This document shows, piece after piece, positions 1-5,755 of a stretch of DNA of 6,105 nt (positions are counted from its first letter, which is position 1; each line of letters begins with the position of its first letter). The notes beneath the pieces are model-generated. The model did no database searches. It saw nothing but the letters and a program-made list of their open reading frames with translations, and had not been told where the DNA came from. Position numbers and translations under genes: made by a program. The stretch is from Holosporales bacterium (lineage in GTDB: Bacteria > Pseudomonadota > Alphaproteobacteria > BNTO01), in NCBI GenBank assembly GCA_031257945.1, contig JAIRNU010000011.1, forward strand, positions 1-6,105, read 5' to 3'.

Positions 1-47
1 AAGATAATGTATAATCAATGTATAAGCCTCAATTTATTACTTAACTT

Positions 48-437
48 TTACTGGAGTACTTTGGAACAGCTAGCCCTTTTTGCCCATACTTTTTTTCTCA
101 TTTGATATGAACCTGGACACGTTTCTTGCACATGCGCACAAATTTCCTGCGTTGTCAGGTACGTGTGCTCTGTTAAGTGCGCATCGAGCTCAGCCGTTTG
201 CTCCGCGGAGAGTTTGCTCCTGGTGCCGGTTGACTTTTTGTTGTCGTTAATGTATTCGGATACGTAATTGCCTACGGTATCGCTGTTAATGAAATAGATT
301 TTGGCGATGGATACGTAGGACTCACCGCGGTCCGCTAGGAGGAGAATCTTAATTCGTTCAGCAATTGGTCCATGTTTTTCTTTTTTAAGGCGTGTTTGAA
401 GCTCTGCACGATATGCTTCACTGAGAAAATTTTTCAT
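48..437 (-). pseudogene. IS630-family transposase, N-terminal fragment
   Basis: The 129-residue product is the DNA-binding half of an IS630-type (Tc1/mariner superfamily) transposase. Residues ~24-65 form a helix-turn-helix region (ERIKILLLADRGESYVSIAK, then a recognition-helix segment). Residues ~76-108 match the second helical domain usual in this family (SKLSAEQTAELDAHL, EHTYLTTQEICAHVQ). Full-length relatives are about 330-350 aa and carry the DDE catalytic domain next. Here family-like sequence ends near residue 110 (about nt 110) and is followed by ~20 unrelated codons and TAA, so no catalytic residue is present. A run of seven A (plus-strand T 90-96) lies just past the break, but the other two frames also close within about 20 codons. 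The start ATG at 437 has no clear ribosome binding site. I could not define the inverted repeats. The family call rests on remembered motifs; the truncation is seen directly. Confidence 0.8.
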
Positions 438-618
438 AATATTGCCATTAATTACACTCTAAGTGGTATATGGTGCGGGTTTTATTGCGTGATGAGAAAA
501 CAGGCCGCGAATTACAGTAAATTGATTAAAGAGGACATTATTCGATTGCATTAACGGAAAATATCTTATGCGTAGGCTATGAACAAAAACAGAAGTTTAA
601 TTTAATTTTCATTGTTAT

Positions 619-647
619 TTGCTACACTCCGTACTGTAGTGTTTAAT
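619..647 (+). promoter_or_regulatory. Possible sigma70-type promoter of the SulP transporter gene
   Basis: TTGCTA (619-624) and TTTAAT (642-647) are separated by exactly 17 bases and lie just upstream of the GTG start at 667. A competing pair with weaker -10 is TTGTTA (612-617) and TGTAGT (635-640), also 17 apart. An imperfect dyad (ACACT 624-628 with AGTGT 638-642) falls inside the spacer and could be an operator. The start would be near 654, giving a short leader. Only consensus matching supports this. Confidence 0.35.
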
Positions 648-666
648 AATCAAAAAGAGTCGCACT

Positions 667-2385
667 GTGTTCGCGAAATCGTTTTTTAGTTTTTTTAGTT
701 TCTTTAAATTGTCCCCAGAATTTTTCCCTAAAACGTACACTGTTTTAAAGGATGGATACCCACTTCGCGTGCTAATATGTGATGCACAATCTGCCCTTTT
801 GGTGTCAGTCCTTTCCTTACCACTTGCTATGGCCTTATCAATAGCATCTGGCTGTTCCCCAGATCGCGGGATCTACACGTCCATAGTGGCGGGTTTTTTA
901 ATATCATTGTTCGGTGGGTCGCGCCACCAAATCGCGGGGCCAACGGCGGCATTTGTTGTAGTTATCTATAACGTCGTGCATAAATTTGGGTACGATGGCC
1001 TGGTAGTAGCTACAATAATGGCGGGACTCATGCTAGTTTGCGCTGGATTTTTTAGATTTGGGACAATCATAAAGTACTTGCCCTTCCCAATTACTACAGG
1101 GTTTACAACTGGCATCGGCGTGATGCTGTTTATCTCGCAATTCAAGGATTTATTCGGGTTAACAGTTGAAAAAATTCCGGGGACATTAGTCGGAAAGCTT
1201 AACTGTTTTTATCAAAATATTGGCTCTTTTAATTGGCAATCTATAATACTTAGTATAGTTACTATCGCAGTCATAATATTCCTAAAAAAAGTACGGCCCA
1301 AATATCCGGCGTTTTTTATCGCGTTTATAGTTGGAACGGCGGTTTCGCTTGTTTTTGGATTGGACGTTGCGACTATATATTCGGAATTCGGGAAAATCCC
1401 TAAAACCATTCCGTTCCCAACATTCCCAGATATATCCCTAAGACTAGTTATGAAATTATTCCCGTCTGCGTTTACTATTGCGTTTCTTGCGGGTATTGAG
1501 TCGCTACTTTCGTGCGTAATAGCGGATAGTATTGCAGGCACGAAACATCGCTCGAATTGCGAATTGATCGCCCAGGGCATAGGGAATATCGCCTCAGCCT
1601 TGTTTGGGGGGATTCCAGCAACCGGAGCCCTAGCCCGCACGGCAACTAATGTGCGCTCTGGGGCGGTTACGCCAGTTTCTGGGATGTTGCACGCCGTGAT
1701 GATCTTTTTTATTGTGTTATTTTTCTCACGGTATATCGCACTTATTCCATTATCGTGTTTAGCGTCTATTTTGTTAGTTGTTGCTATTCACATGATAGAT
1801 ACCGAACGCATCAGATATATAATGCGGGCGACCTGGGGGGATTTGGTCGTTTTTTTCGTTACCCTTTTTCTTACAATGTTTTTGGATATTACGGTGGCTA
1901 TTGAAGTTGGCGTTATTTTGGCGATGCTATTTTTTACAGCGCGGATGATCGAGGTAACAGAAGGGCAGGTCGCAAAGACCGCCGCCCCGCACACGTACAG
2001 CGACGTCACGCCGTACGAACATGGGCTGCACACGCTCCCAAACGAGATTGAGATGATACATATTGCTGGGCCGTTTTTCTTTGGCGTCGCGTCGAAGGTT
2101 AGCGAGATCCTGGGGCGAATCTCCACCGCACCGCGCGTTATAATCCTGGATATGCAGGACGTTCCATTTATTGATGCCAGCGGGGCGTTTGCTTTGAAGA
2201 GCTTTGTACAGCATGCGGAAAATAAAGGGATAAATATTATTCTTACAACTGTGAATAAAAGCGTCAAAACAACAATCGCCAAAATGGAAGGGAAAAAGAG
2301 CAAATTATACAAGGGAATAGTGGATAATCACGAGCAGGCTATCGAAAAGGCGTACACAATAAGGGAAGGAAGCGCAGTTGTGTAA
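667..2385 (+). CDS. SulP-family anion transporter with C-terminal STAS domain (DauA/YchM-like)
   Basis: A 572-aa inner-membrane transporter of the SulP/SLC26 family. The order is a Phe-rich N-terminus (residues 6-13), about 12-14 membrane segments between ~35 and ~430, and a cytoplasmic STAS domain at ~460-560. Family motifs are LPLAMALSIASG (51-62), GGSRHQIAGPTAAF (83-96), AGIESLL with conserved Glu278, and GTKHRSNCEL (291-300) followed by GGIPATGALARTATNVRSGA. The STAS motif IDASGAF places Ser505 where anti-sigma-antagonist homologues are phosphorylated. These motifs and the length agree best with E. coli DauA (YchM), a C4-dicarboxylate/proton transporter; other SulP proteins carry sulfate or bicarbonate, so the substrate is unknown. 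GTG at 667 is the first usable start after an in-frame TAG at 637, with a weak AAGAG site seven bases upstream. No rho-independent terminator is visible before the trpS promoter six bases downstream. The gene looks intact. Confidence 0.95.
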   Translation: MFAKSFFSFFSFFKLSPEFFPKTYTVLKDGYPLRVLICDAQSALLVSVLSLPLAMALSIASGCSPDRGIYTSIVAGFLISLFGGSRHQIAGPTAAFVVVIYNVVHKFGYDGLVVATIMAGLMLVCAGFFRFGTIIKYLPFPITTGFTTGIGVMLFISQFKDLFGLTVEKIPGTLVGKLNCFYQNIGSFNWQSIILSIVTIAVIIFLKKVRPKYPAFFIAFIVGTAVSLVFGLDVATIYSEFGKIPKTIPFPTFPDISLRLVMKLFPSAFTIAFLAGIESLLSCVIADSIAGTKHRSNCELIAQGIGNIASALFGGIPATGALARTATNVRSGAVTPVSGMLHAVMIFFIVLFFSRYIALIPLSCLASILLVVAIHMIDTERIRYIMRATWGDLVVFFVTLFLTMFLDITVAIEVGVILAMLFFTARMIEVTEGQVAKTAAPHTYSDVTPYEHGLHTLPNEIEMIHIAGPFFFGVASKVSEILGRISTAPRVIILDMQDVPFIDASGAFALKSFVQHAENKGINIILTTVNKSVKTTIAKMEGKKSKLYKGIVDNHEQAIEKAYTIREGSAVV

Positions 2386-2394
2386 GTGTTGACA

Positions 2395-2423
2395 TAGACA
2401 GGAGTCTTCCAACAATGTATACT
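2395..2423 (+). promoter_or_regulatory. Likely sigma70-type promoter of trpS
   Basis: TAGACA (2395-2400) and TATACT (2418-2423), each one mismatch from consensus, are exactly 17 bases apart in the gap between the transporter stop and trpS. A perfect TTGACA overlaps the region at 2389-2394 but has no good -10 at 16-18 bases. The predicted start is close to 2430. That makes the GTG at 2438 an unlikely start codon for trpS and gives a leader of about 47 bases to the ATG at 2477. Confidence 0.6.
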
Positions 2424-2464
2424 TACTATATGTTGCAGTGGCTAATGGCCCGCAGGTGATTGCT

Positions 2465-2469
2465 GGAGG
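2465..2469 (+). promoter_or_regulatory. Strong ribosome binding site that fixes the trpS start
   Basis: GGAGG sits seven bases before the ATG at 2477. It is too close to the in-frame ATG at 2471 and lies downstream of the in-frame GTG at 2438, so it selects 2477 over both longer alternatives. Confidence 0.8.
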
Positions 2470-2476
2470 TATGAAG

Positions 2477-3499
2477 ATGAGTGGTGATATGGCTAATAGC
2501 AGTGCGGGGAAAGTACTTTTAACCGGCGACCGACCTAGCGGCAAATTGCATTTAGGGCATTACGTTGGCTCGCTTCAAAATAGGGTACTTCTGCAGCACC
2601 AATATAGCTCGTATATTATGATTGCGGACGTCCAAGCCCTTACCGATAATTTCGAGCGACCAGATTTAATAAGGGAGTCCATATACGAAGTCGCCTCAGA
2701 TTATTTATCTGTCGGGATTGACCCTAATATCGCGGTGATTTACATACAATCCCAGGTCCCCGAAATTACCGAGCTTACGATTTATTACATGAATTTAGTA
2801 ACGCTTGCTAGGCTTGAGAGGAACCCAACAGTTAAAGCGGAGCTTGCGCAAAAAGGAATGACAACATCGATTCCTGTGGGTTTCCTGTGCTATCCCATCA
2901 ATCAGGCCGCCGATATAACTGCGTTTGAAGCGGAGATTGTTCCTGCTGGGGACGATCAGCAGCCTATGATAGAGCAAACAAATGAGATAGTCCGGAGTTT
3001 TAACAGGACCTATAACGTATCACTACTTAAAGAATGTCAGGCACTTATCGGCAAAGCTGGCCGCTTACCTGGGATAGACGGCAAAGGCAAGGCCAGTAAA
3101 TCTTTGAATAATGCCATATACCTTTCGGACGCCCAAAATGTTGTTGAAGAAAAAGTGATGGCGATGTACACGGACCCCGACCATCTTAAGGTAACGGATC
3201 CGGGGAAGGTCGCCGGAAACGTGGTGTTCTCGTATTTGCAGGCGTTCCACGATGATAAAGAGGAGCTGCGAGACCTTGAAAATCATTATGCAAGAGGGGG
3301 CTTAGGGGACGTTACTCTCAAGGGCATACTTTTGAAGGATTTGGAAGCGCTTTTGGGGCCAATCAGGGCAAAACGTGCACAAATTAGCAAAGACTTCGTT
3401 TTGGATGTCTTAAGGACTGGGTCAAAGAAGGCACAAACCAAAGCGGCGGAGACGTTAGCGCGGGTACGTAGCGCTATAGGCATAGATTATTTCGCCTAA
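2477..3499 (+). CDS. trpS: Tryptophanyl-tRNA synthetase (TrpRS)
   Basis: Class I aminoacyl-tRNA synthetase that activates Trp with ATP and charges tRNA-Trp in the cytoplasm. The product is 340 aa, the usual length of compact bacterial TrpRS. The Rossmann-fold signature is TGDRPSGKLHLGHYVGSL (residues 16-33), with HLGH at 25-28 as the HIGH box. YPINQAADITAF has Asp146 at the position that contacts the indole nitrogen in Bacillus TrpRS, and PAGDDQQPMIEQT (156-168) follows. The second signature is KASKS (205-209) in place of KMSKS. The C-terminal part has MYTDPDHLKV, ARGGLGDV and GPIRAKRAQ, all family-typical, and the protein ends IGIDYFA. The sequence recalls the ~341-aa TrpRS of Lactobacillales more than the enzymes I know from Proteobacteria, an impression from memory. 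Start chosen from GGAGG at 2465; a GTG at 2438 would add 13 residues but lies about eight bases from the predicted transcript start. Convergent with the membrane protein downstream. Confidence 0.97.
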   Translation: MSGDMANSSAGKVLLTGDRPSGKLHLGHYVGSLQNRVLLQHQYSSYIMIADVQALTDNFERPDLIRESIYEVASDYLSVGIDPNIAVIYIQSQVPEITELTIYYMNLVTLARLERNPTVKAELAQKGMTTSIPVGFLCYPINQAADITAFEAEIVPAGDDQQPMIEQTNEIVRSFNRTYNVSLLKECQALIGKAGRLPGIDGKGKASKSLNNAIYLSDAQNVVEEKVMAMYTDPDHLKVTDPGKVAGNVVFSYLQAFHDDKEELRDLENHYARGGLGDVTLKGILLKDLEALLGPIRAKRAQISKDFVLDVLRTGSKKAQTKAAETLARVRSAIGIDYFA

Positions 3500-3533
3500 G
3501 CAAAATCGCCGAACTTATCCAAGAGTAGCCGAT

Positions 3534-3722
3534 TTAGAGCAAGGAATCATACGCTTCAAAATCAGATCGATAAAAATTCCAGCAACTCGTCTGACCCATT
3601 AACAGCGCTGAACTAGACCAATTGCGAAAACCACTGAGAACGCGTTTATGCGCCTTTTCCTCTAACAGTGACTCCGCAATTTCTGCATATGAGTTGCAAA
3701 AGATCATCCCAGGCATCGTCAT
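3534..3722 (-). other. Alternative (probably ancestral) C-terminal frame of the membrane protein
   Basis: A second open frame of 62 codons overlaps and runs past the end of the minus-strand membrane protein, ending at TAA 3534-3536, only 34 bases from the trpS stop. It is entered if one G of the GGG at 3725-3727 is removed. The third repeat then reads EMMRMEMT, matching the ERERMEMT before it, and the protein continues through an acidic/hydrophobic segment (AEIAESLLEEKAHKRVLSGF). The restored protein would be about 312 aa from the ATG at 4473. No ribosome binding site supports independent translation from the ATG at 3722. This is inferred from repeat phase, not from homology. Confidence 0.45.
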
Positions 3723-4473
3723 TTCCCATCCTCATCATTTCTGTCATTTCCATCCTCTCCCTTTCTGTCCTTTCCATCCTCTTCCTTTTCATCCTCCGCC
3801 ACTCATTAACGCCACATGCGATTGCTCCAACGGCAGCAGCAACCGCGGTAACACCGCAACGTCCCAGTTTTTCTTTCAAGAGAAAATTGAGACCCAAATA
3901 TGTTGCAGCATAAATAGTCCCAAATACCCGGATAGGAATATTTGCTGCCATGATTATACTCATGACAGTTCCCATAACAGTTGCGTTGTCTCCACCTATT
4001 CTGCTCATTACCGAGCTAAAACTCAATGCGGTAGTATACATCGCTGCCGACAGAGATTCTAATACTAATGACTTGCTACACAGGTATCCCGCCACAGCTC
4101 CGATTCCTCCAGCTATCCACGCATAAAGAGCACGATATTTGGCATTCTGTGCAACAAAGAAAATTGTGTTACCAGCACTTGCACCGCCTGCGCATATACA
4201 AGCGACACGCGAATAGAGGGCCAGATCGTAGTGCTCTGGTCTTACGGCAAATGCAGCAAATGCGTCATCTTCAATTGTATCCCACAAATATGCCCATAGG
4301 TTGGACCCTTTCATTACGAGCAAAGCAGCAGTTACCCCGGTGCCGCAACAACTTGCACCAGCCAATTTTTTGCCATAATTTCCAATTGTTTCGCTGAAAG
4401 ATAAAGCAGAGCAATGAGAACCAGCGCTAAAACAAAGCGCACTTCCCAATAAAAATAGTTTTTTAAAACCCAT
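3646..4473 (-). CDS. Unrecognised multi-pass membrane protein with charged repeat tail
   Basis: I do not recognise this family. From the ATG at 4473 the product is 275 aa. It opens with a signal-peptide-like segment (MGFKKLFLLGSALCFSAG, Ala-Leu-Ser after). Several Ala/Gly-rich hydrophobic stretches follow at residues ~40-55, ~90-108, ~115-136, ~138-156, ~162-200 and ~205-221, so about four to six membrane passes are likely. Six Cys occur in the first ~130 residues. The tail after NEWRRM is highly charged and built of octapeptide repeats (KRKRMERT, ERERMEMT, then EMMRMGND). The tail after the last repeat appears frame-shifted: an extra G at 3725-3727 breaks the repeat phase and gives the present ending (NDDAWDDLLQLICRNCG..., stop 3646). 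A longer start at 4500 would add nine residues but has no ribosome binding site, whereas GGA at 4486-4484 precedes 4473 by ten bases. It is convergent with trpS and downstream of an intron remnant. Confidence 0.7.
   Translation of the reverse strand: MGFKKLFLLGSALCFSAGSHCSALSFSETIGNYGKKLAGASCCGTGVTAALLVMKGSNLWAYLWDTIEDDAFAAFAVRPEHYDLALYSRVACICAGGASAGNTIFFVAQNAKYRALYAWIAGGIGAVAGYLCSKSLVLESLSAAMYTTALSFSSVMSRIGGDNATVMGTVMSIIMAANIPIRVFGTIYAATYLGLNFLLKEKLGRCGVTAVAAAVGAIACGVNEWRRMKRKRMERTERERMEMTEMMRMGNDDAWDDLLQLICRNCGVTVRGKGA
3714..3800 (-). repeat. 24-bp tandem repeat encoding octapeptides
   Basis: Two full units (3738-3761 and 3762-3785) differ at only two or three positions. A partial unit follows at 3786-3800 and a diverged unit with one extra base precedes them at 3714-3737. 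Read on the minus strand the period is eight codons, with RMERT/RMEMT as the core. The C/T-rich plus strand (G/A-rich coding strand) is prone to slippage. Confidence 0.8.
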
Positions 4474-4506
4474 ACGATATTTTTCCAGGAAAAACAACAT
4501 GGCTTA

Positions 4507-4535
4507 TTAGTAGCTACATGGAAATTAAAAGTCAA
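4507..4535 (-). promoter_or_regulatory. Possible promoter of the membrane-protein gene
   Basis: On the minus strand TTGACT (4535-4530) is followed after 17 bases by TACTAA (4512-4507), overlapping TACTAAT. The -35 is good and the -10 poor. Predicted start is about 4500, which would favour the ATG at 4473 as the start codon. Confidence 0.35.
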
Positions 4536-4563
4536 CAAAAAATGCTCCAGCGAAAACCCACGA

Positions 4564-4634
4564 GAGTAGACGGATAGCGTTTCCGCTGCCGCCCCTCCAC
4601 AGAACCGGACAAACCCTATTAAGGCATACGGCTC
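4564..4634 (-). ncRNA. Group II intron 3' end: domains V and VI (remnant)
   Basis: Read on the minus strand, 4634-4602 begins GAGCCGTATGC, the standard opening of bacterial domain V including the AGC catalytic triad, and ends CCGGTTC; GAGCCG pairs with CGGTTC. The upper part is poor: the usual GNRA-capped helix is replaced by TTAATA and mismatches, so domain V looks degenerate. The linker TGTG leads into domain VI (4597-4564). GAG pairs with CTC, GGGCGG with CCGTCT (two G-U pairs), and AGCG with CGCT around a GAAA loop. A single A at 4567 is bulged exactly where the branch-point adenosine is expected. The bases after it (CTCTCGTG) lack the usual AY end at 7-8 nt. The maturase stop lies 18 bases upstream, as expected for an open reading frame in domain IV. 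Pairing is seen directly; function is doubtful. Confidence 0.72.
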
Positions 4635-4652
4635 CAGGCGTGCCATTCAGCA

Positions 4653-4800
4653 TCAAAATTGTTTAGGCTGCCTCGGCTTCACCAGCACCATCCATTTCTT
4701 GGCTTTGTTAAACTCCACCCAGGTATAGCTCTTCCTCTGGCTTCGCCTGTTCAGCATCCTAAACAGCATCCGTTCCACACGATGAACTCGTTCTGTATTA
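4653..4800 (-). pseudogene. Group II intron maturase/reverse transcriptase, C-terminal fragment
   Basis: The last ~48 codons of an intron-encoded protein, ending in TGA at 4655-4653, 18 bases before intron domain V. The diagnostic segment is MLFRMLNRRSQRKSYTWVEF followed by KPR close to the end. This fits the C-terminal thumb/maturase region of bacterial group II intron proteins, which commonly read NRRSQRRSYxW and then P-K/R-P-R. Full proteins are usually 400-600 aa; the reverse transcriptase domain (YADD etc.) is absent because the frame meets the IS5 end at 4800/4801. The open frame continues a further 35 bases into the IS (to an ATG at 4835), but those codons are IS terminal sequence. Identity is supported both by the motif and by the intron RNA domains directly after it. 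Confidence 0.68.
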
Positions 4801-4817
4801 GACCGTTGCAAAAGATC
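4801..4817 (+). repeat. Left terminal inverted repeat of the IS5 element
   Basis: GACCGTTGCAAAAGATC aligns with the reverse complement of 5776-5794 (GACCTGTTGCGAAAGCATC) with one substitution and two single-base gaps. The missing T after GACC suggests the left end carries a small deletion. Confidence 0.65.
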
Positions 4818-4889
4818 TAAAAGGGGTTGCGCCAAGGTCGGATATTGGCTAAAAGACAGACGAGATTACAGATAATAGCCATATAACTT

Positions 4890-5723
4890 ATGATCAAATA
4901 CGATGTTGTCAGGAAGCGCCCTGAGCAATTCCTTCTAATTTTCGGCGTTAGCATACAACTTTTCGAAGAAATCCTAGAAAAACTTAGCCCGCTTTGGGCA
5001 AAGGACATTCTCGGCAACTACAAGCGCCAAGGGGGTTTCCCAAAGTTAGACATCACGCACATGCTTCTGGTACTACTCCTTTATTATAGGAACTACATTA
5101 CACAGGAGTTTGTCGGGATGTTGTTCGGATTAAACAAGTCCAATGTTTGCCGCATTATCAAAAGGCTTGAACCGTTGTTAGCTAAAATCATGAAGCTTCC
5201 TGAGCGCGACAAGATACCGCCTGATGAATTGGAAAGTATCATCATTGATGCGACGGAAAATCCGATCGAGCGCCCTCGCTATAATCAAAAGCTGTATTAT
5301 TTTGGCAAAAAAAAGACCCACACCGTCAAAACGGAGATTCGTATCACAAAAGAGATGCGCATCACGCATGTTTCGGAGACGGTTCCTGGGACAATCCATG
5401 ATATAGAGCTTCTACGAAAAGGTACCAAATTGAGCAAAGGGACCAGGGTTTACGCGGATTCCGGGTATCAAGGGATTCAACATGACCACGAAGAATCAGA
5501 GTATCCGTACAAAAAACCGAAGAATGGTAACCTTACAGCAGAGGAGAAAGAGTACAACACGGCGCTTTTTAAGTTTCGAGTAAGGGTGGAAAATGTGCTG
5601 GGCCAGATCAAGGTGTTTAGGATTCTGCAACAGCGCTATAGGAACAAAAGGATAAAATTTAACATAAAGTTTAGGATTGTCGCCGGGGTCGTTAATTTAA
5701 AGAATGGATTCGGCTTCGCCTAG
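4890..5723 (+). CDS. IS5-family DDE transposase (DDE_Tnp_4 type)
   Basis: A 277-aa transposase, apparently intact. Residues ~54-97 form the N-terminal helix-turn-helix domain usual in this group (LDITHMLLVLLLYYRNYIT, LFGLNKSNVCRIIKRLEPLL). The RNase H-like catalytic core follows. The first Asp is D120 in IIIDATE, the second D190 in YADSGYQG, and the catalytic Glu is E234 in RVRVENVLGQIK. KKTHTVKTEI (141-150) and PGTIHDIELL (166-175) are also typical of the family. The protein cuts and rejoins the element ends during transposition. Length is near the ~250-280 aa norm, and all three catalytic residues are present, so the protein could be active even though the left repeat is imperfect. The ATG at 4890 has no convincing ribosome binding site, common in IS transposases. 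It stops with TAG 71 bases before the right end. Confidence 0.93.
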   Translation: MIKYDVVRKRPEQFLLIFGVSIQLFEEILEKLSPLWAKDILGNYKRQGGFPKLDITHMLLVLLLYYRNYITQEFVGMLFGLNKSNVCRIIKRLEPLLAKIMKLPERDKIPPDELESIIIDATENPIERPRYNQKLYYFGKKKTHTVKTEIRITKEMRITHVSETVPGTIHDIELLRKGTKLSKGTRVYADSGYQGIQHDHEESEYPYKKPKNGNLTAEEKEYNTALFKFRVRVENVLGQIKVFRILQQRYRNKRIKFNIKFRIVAGVVNLKNGFGFA

Positions 5724-5755
5724 CTAAAAAGAACCAAAAGCGAGATGTGGGGATC

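Noticed and set aside
6..25. Direct repeat AATGTATAA (6-14 and 17-25), with TATAAT at 10-15
   Set aside because: Short AT-rich repeat at the window edge with no neighbouring gene in view. I could not tell a promoter or IS end from chance.
88..100. A7 run in the IS630 fragment as a programmed -1 frameshift site
   Set aside because: Some IS630 elements use such sites, but here the -1 frame stops after about seven codons and the +1 frame within about 20, and no catalytic domain follows. It is a truncation.
492..554. Short plus-strand frame (MRKQAANYSKLIKEDIIRLH) resembling the start of an IS3-type OrfA
   Set aside because: Only 20 codons, no ribosome binding site and no continuation in any frame. 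The likeness is too short to separate from chance.
2438..2476. GTG start adding 13 residues to TrpRS
   Set aside because: No ribosome binding site, about eight bases from the predicted transcript start, and the extra residues fall before the family's usual N-terminus. GGAGG at 2465 points to 2477.
3502..3536. Inverted repeat AAATCG...CGATTT between the two convergent genes as a bidirectional terminator
   Set aside because: Six-bp, AT-rich stem, loop of about 21 bases and no T-run on either side. It also overlaps the possible alternative stop codon at 3534.
3622..4062. Plus-strand frame with His/Pro/Phe-rich repeats (HFCHFHPLPF)
   Set aside because: It is the complement of the minus-strand repeat gene; it has no ribosome binding site and no domain features, so it is a by-product of the 24-bp repeat.
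4332..4646. Minus-strand frame beginning MARLEPYALIGFVRFCGG
   Set aside because: Its first part is the translation of intron domains V and VI, and the rest overlaps the membrane-protein gene in another frame. The RNA interpretation explains the sequence better.
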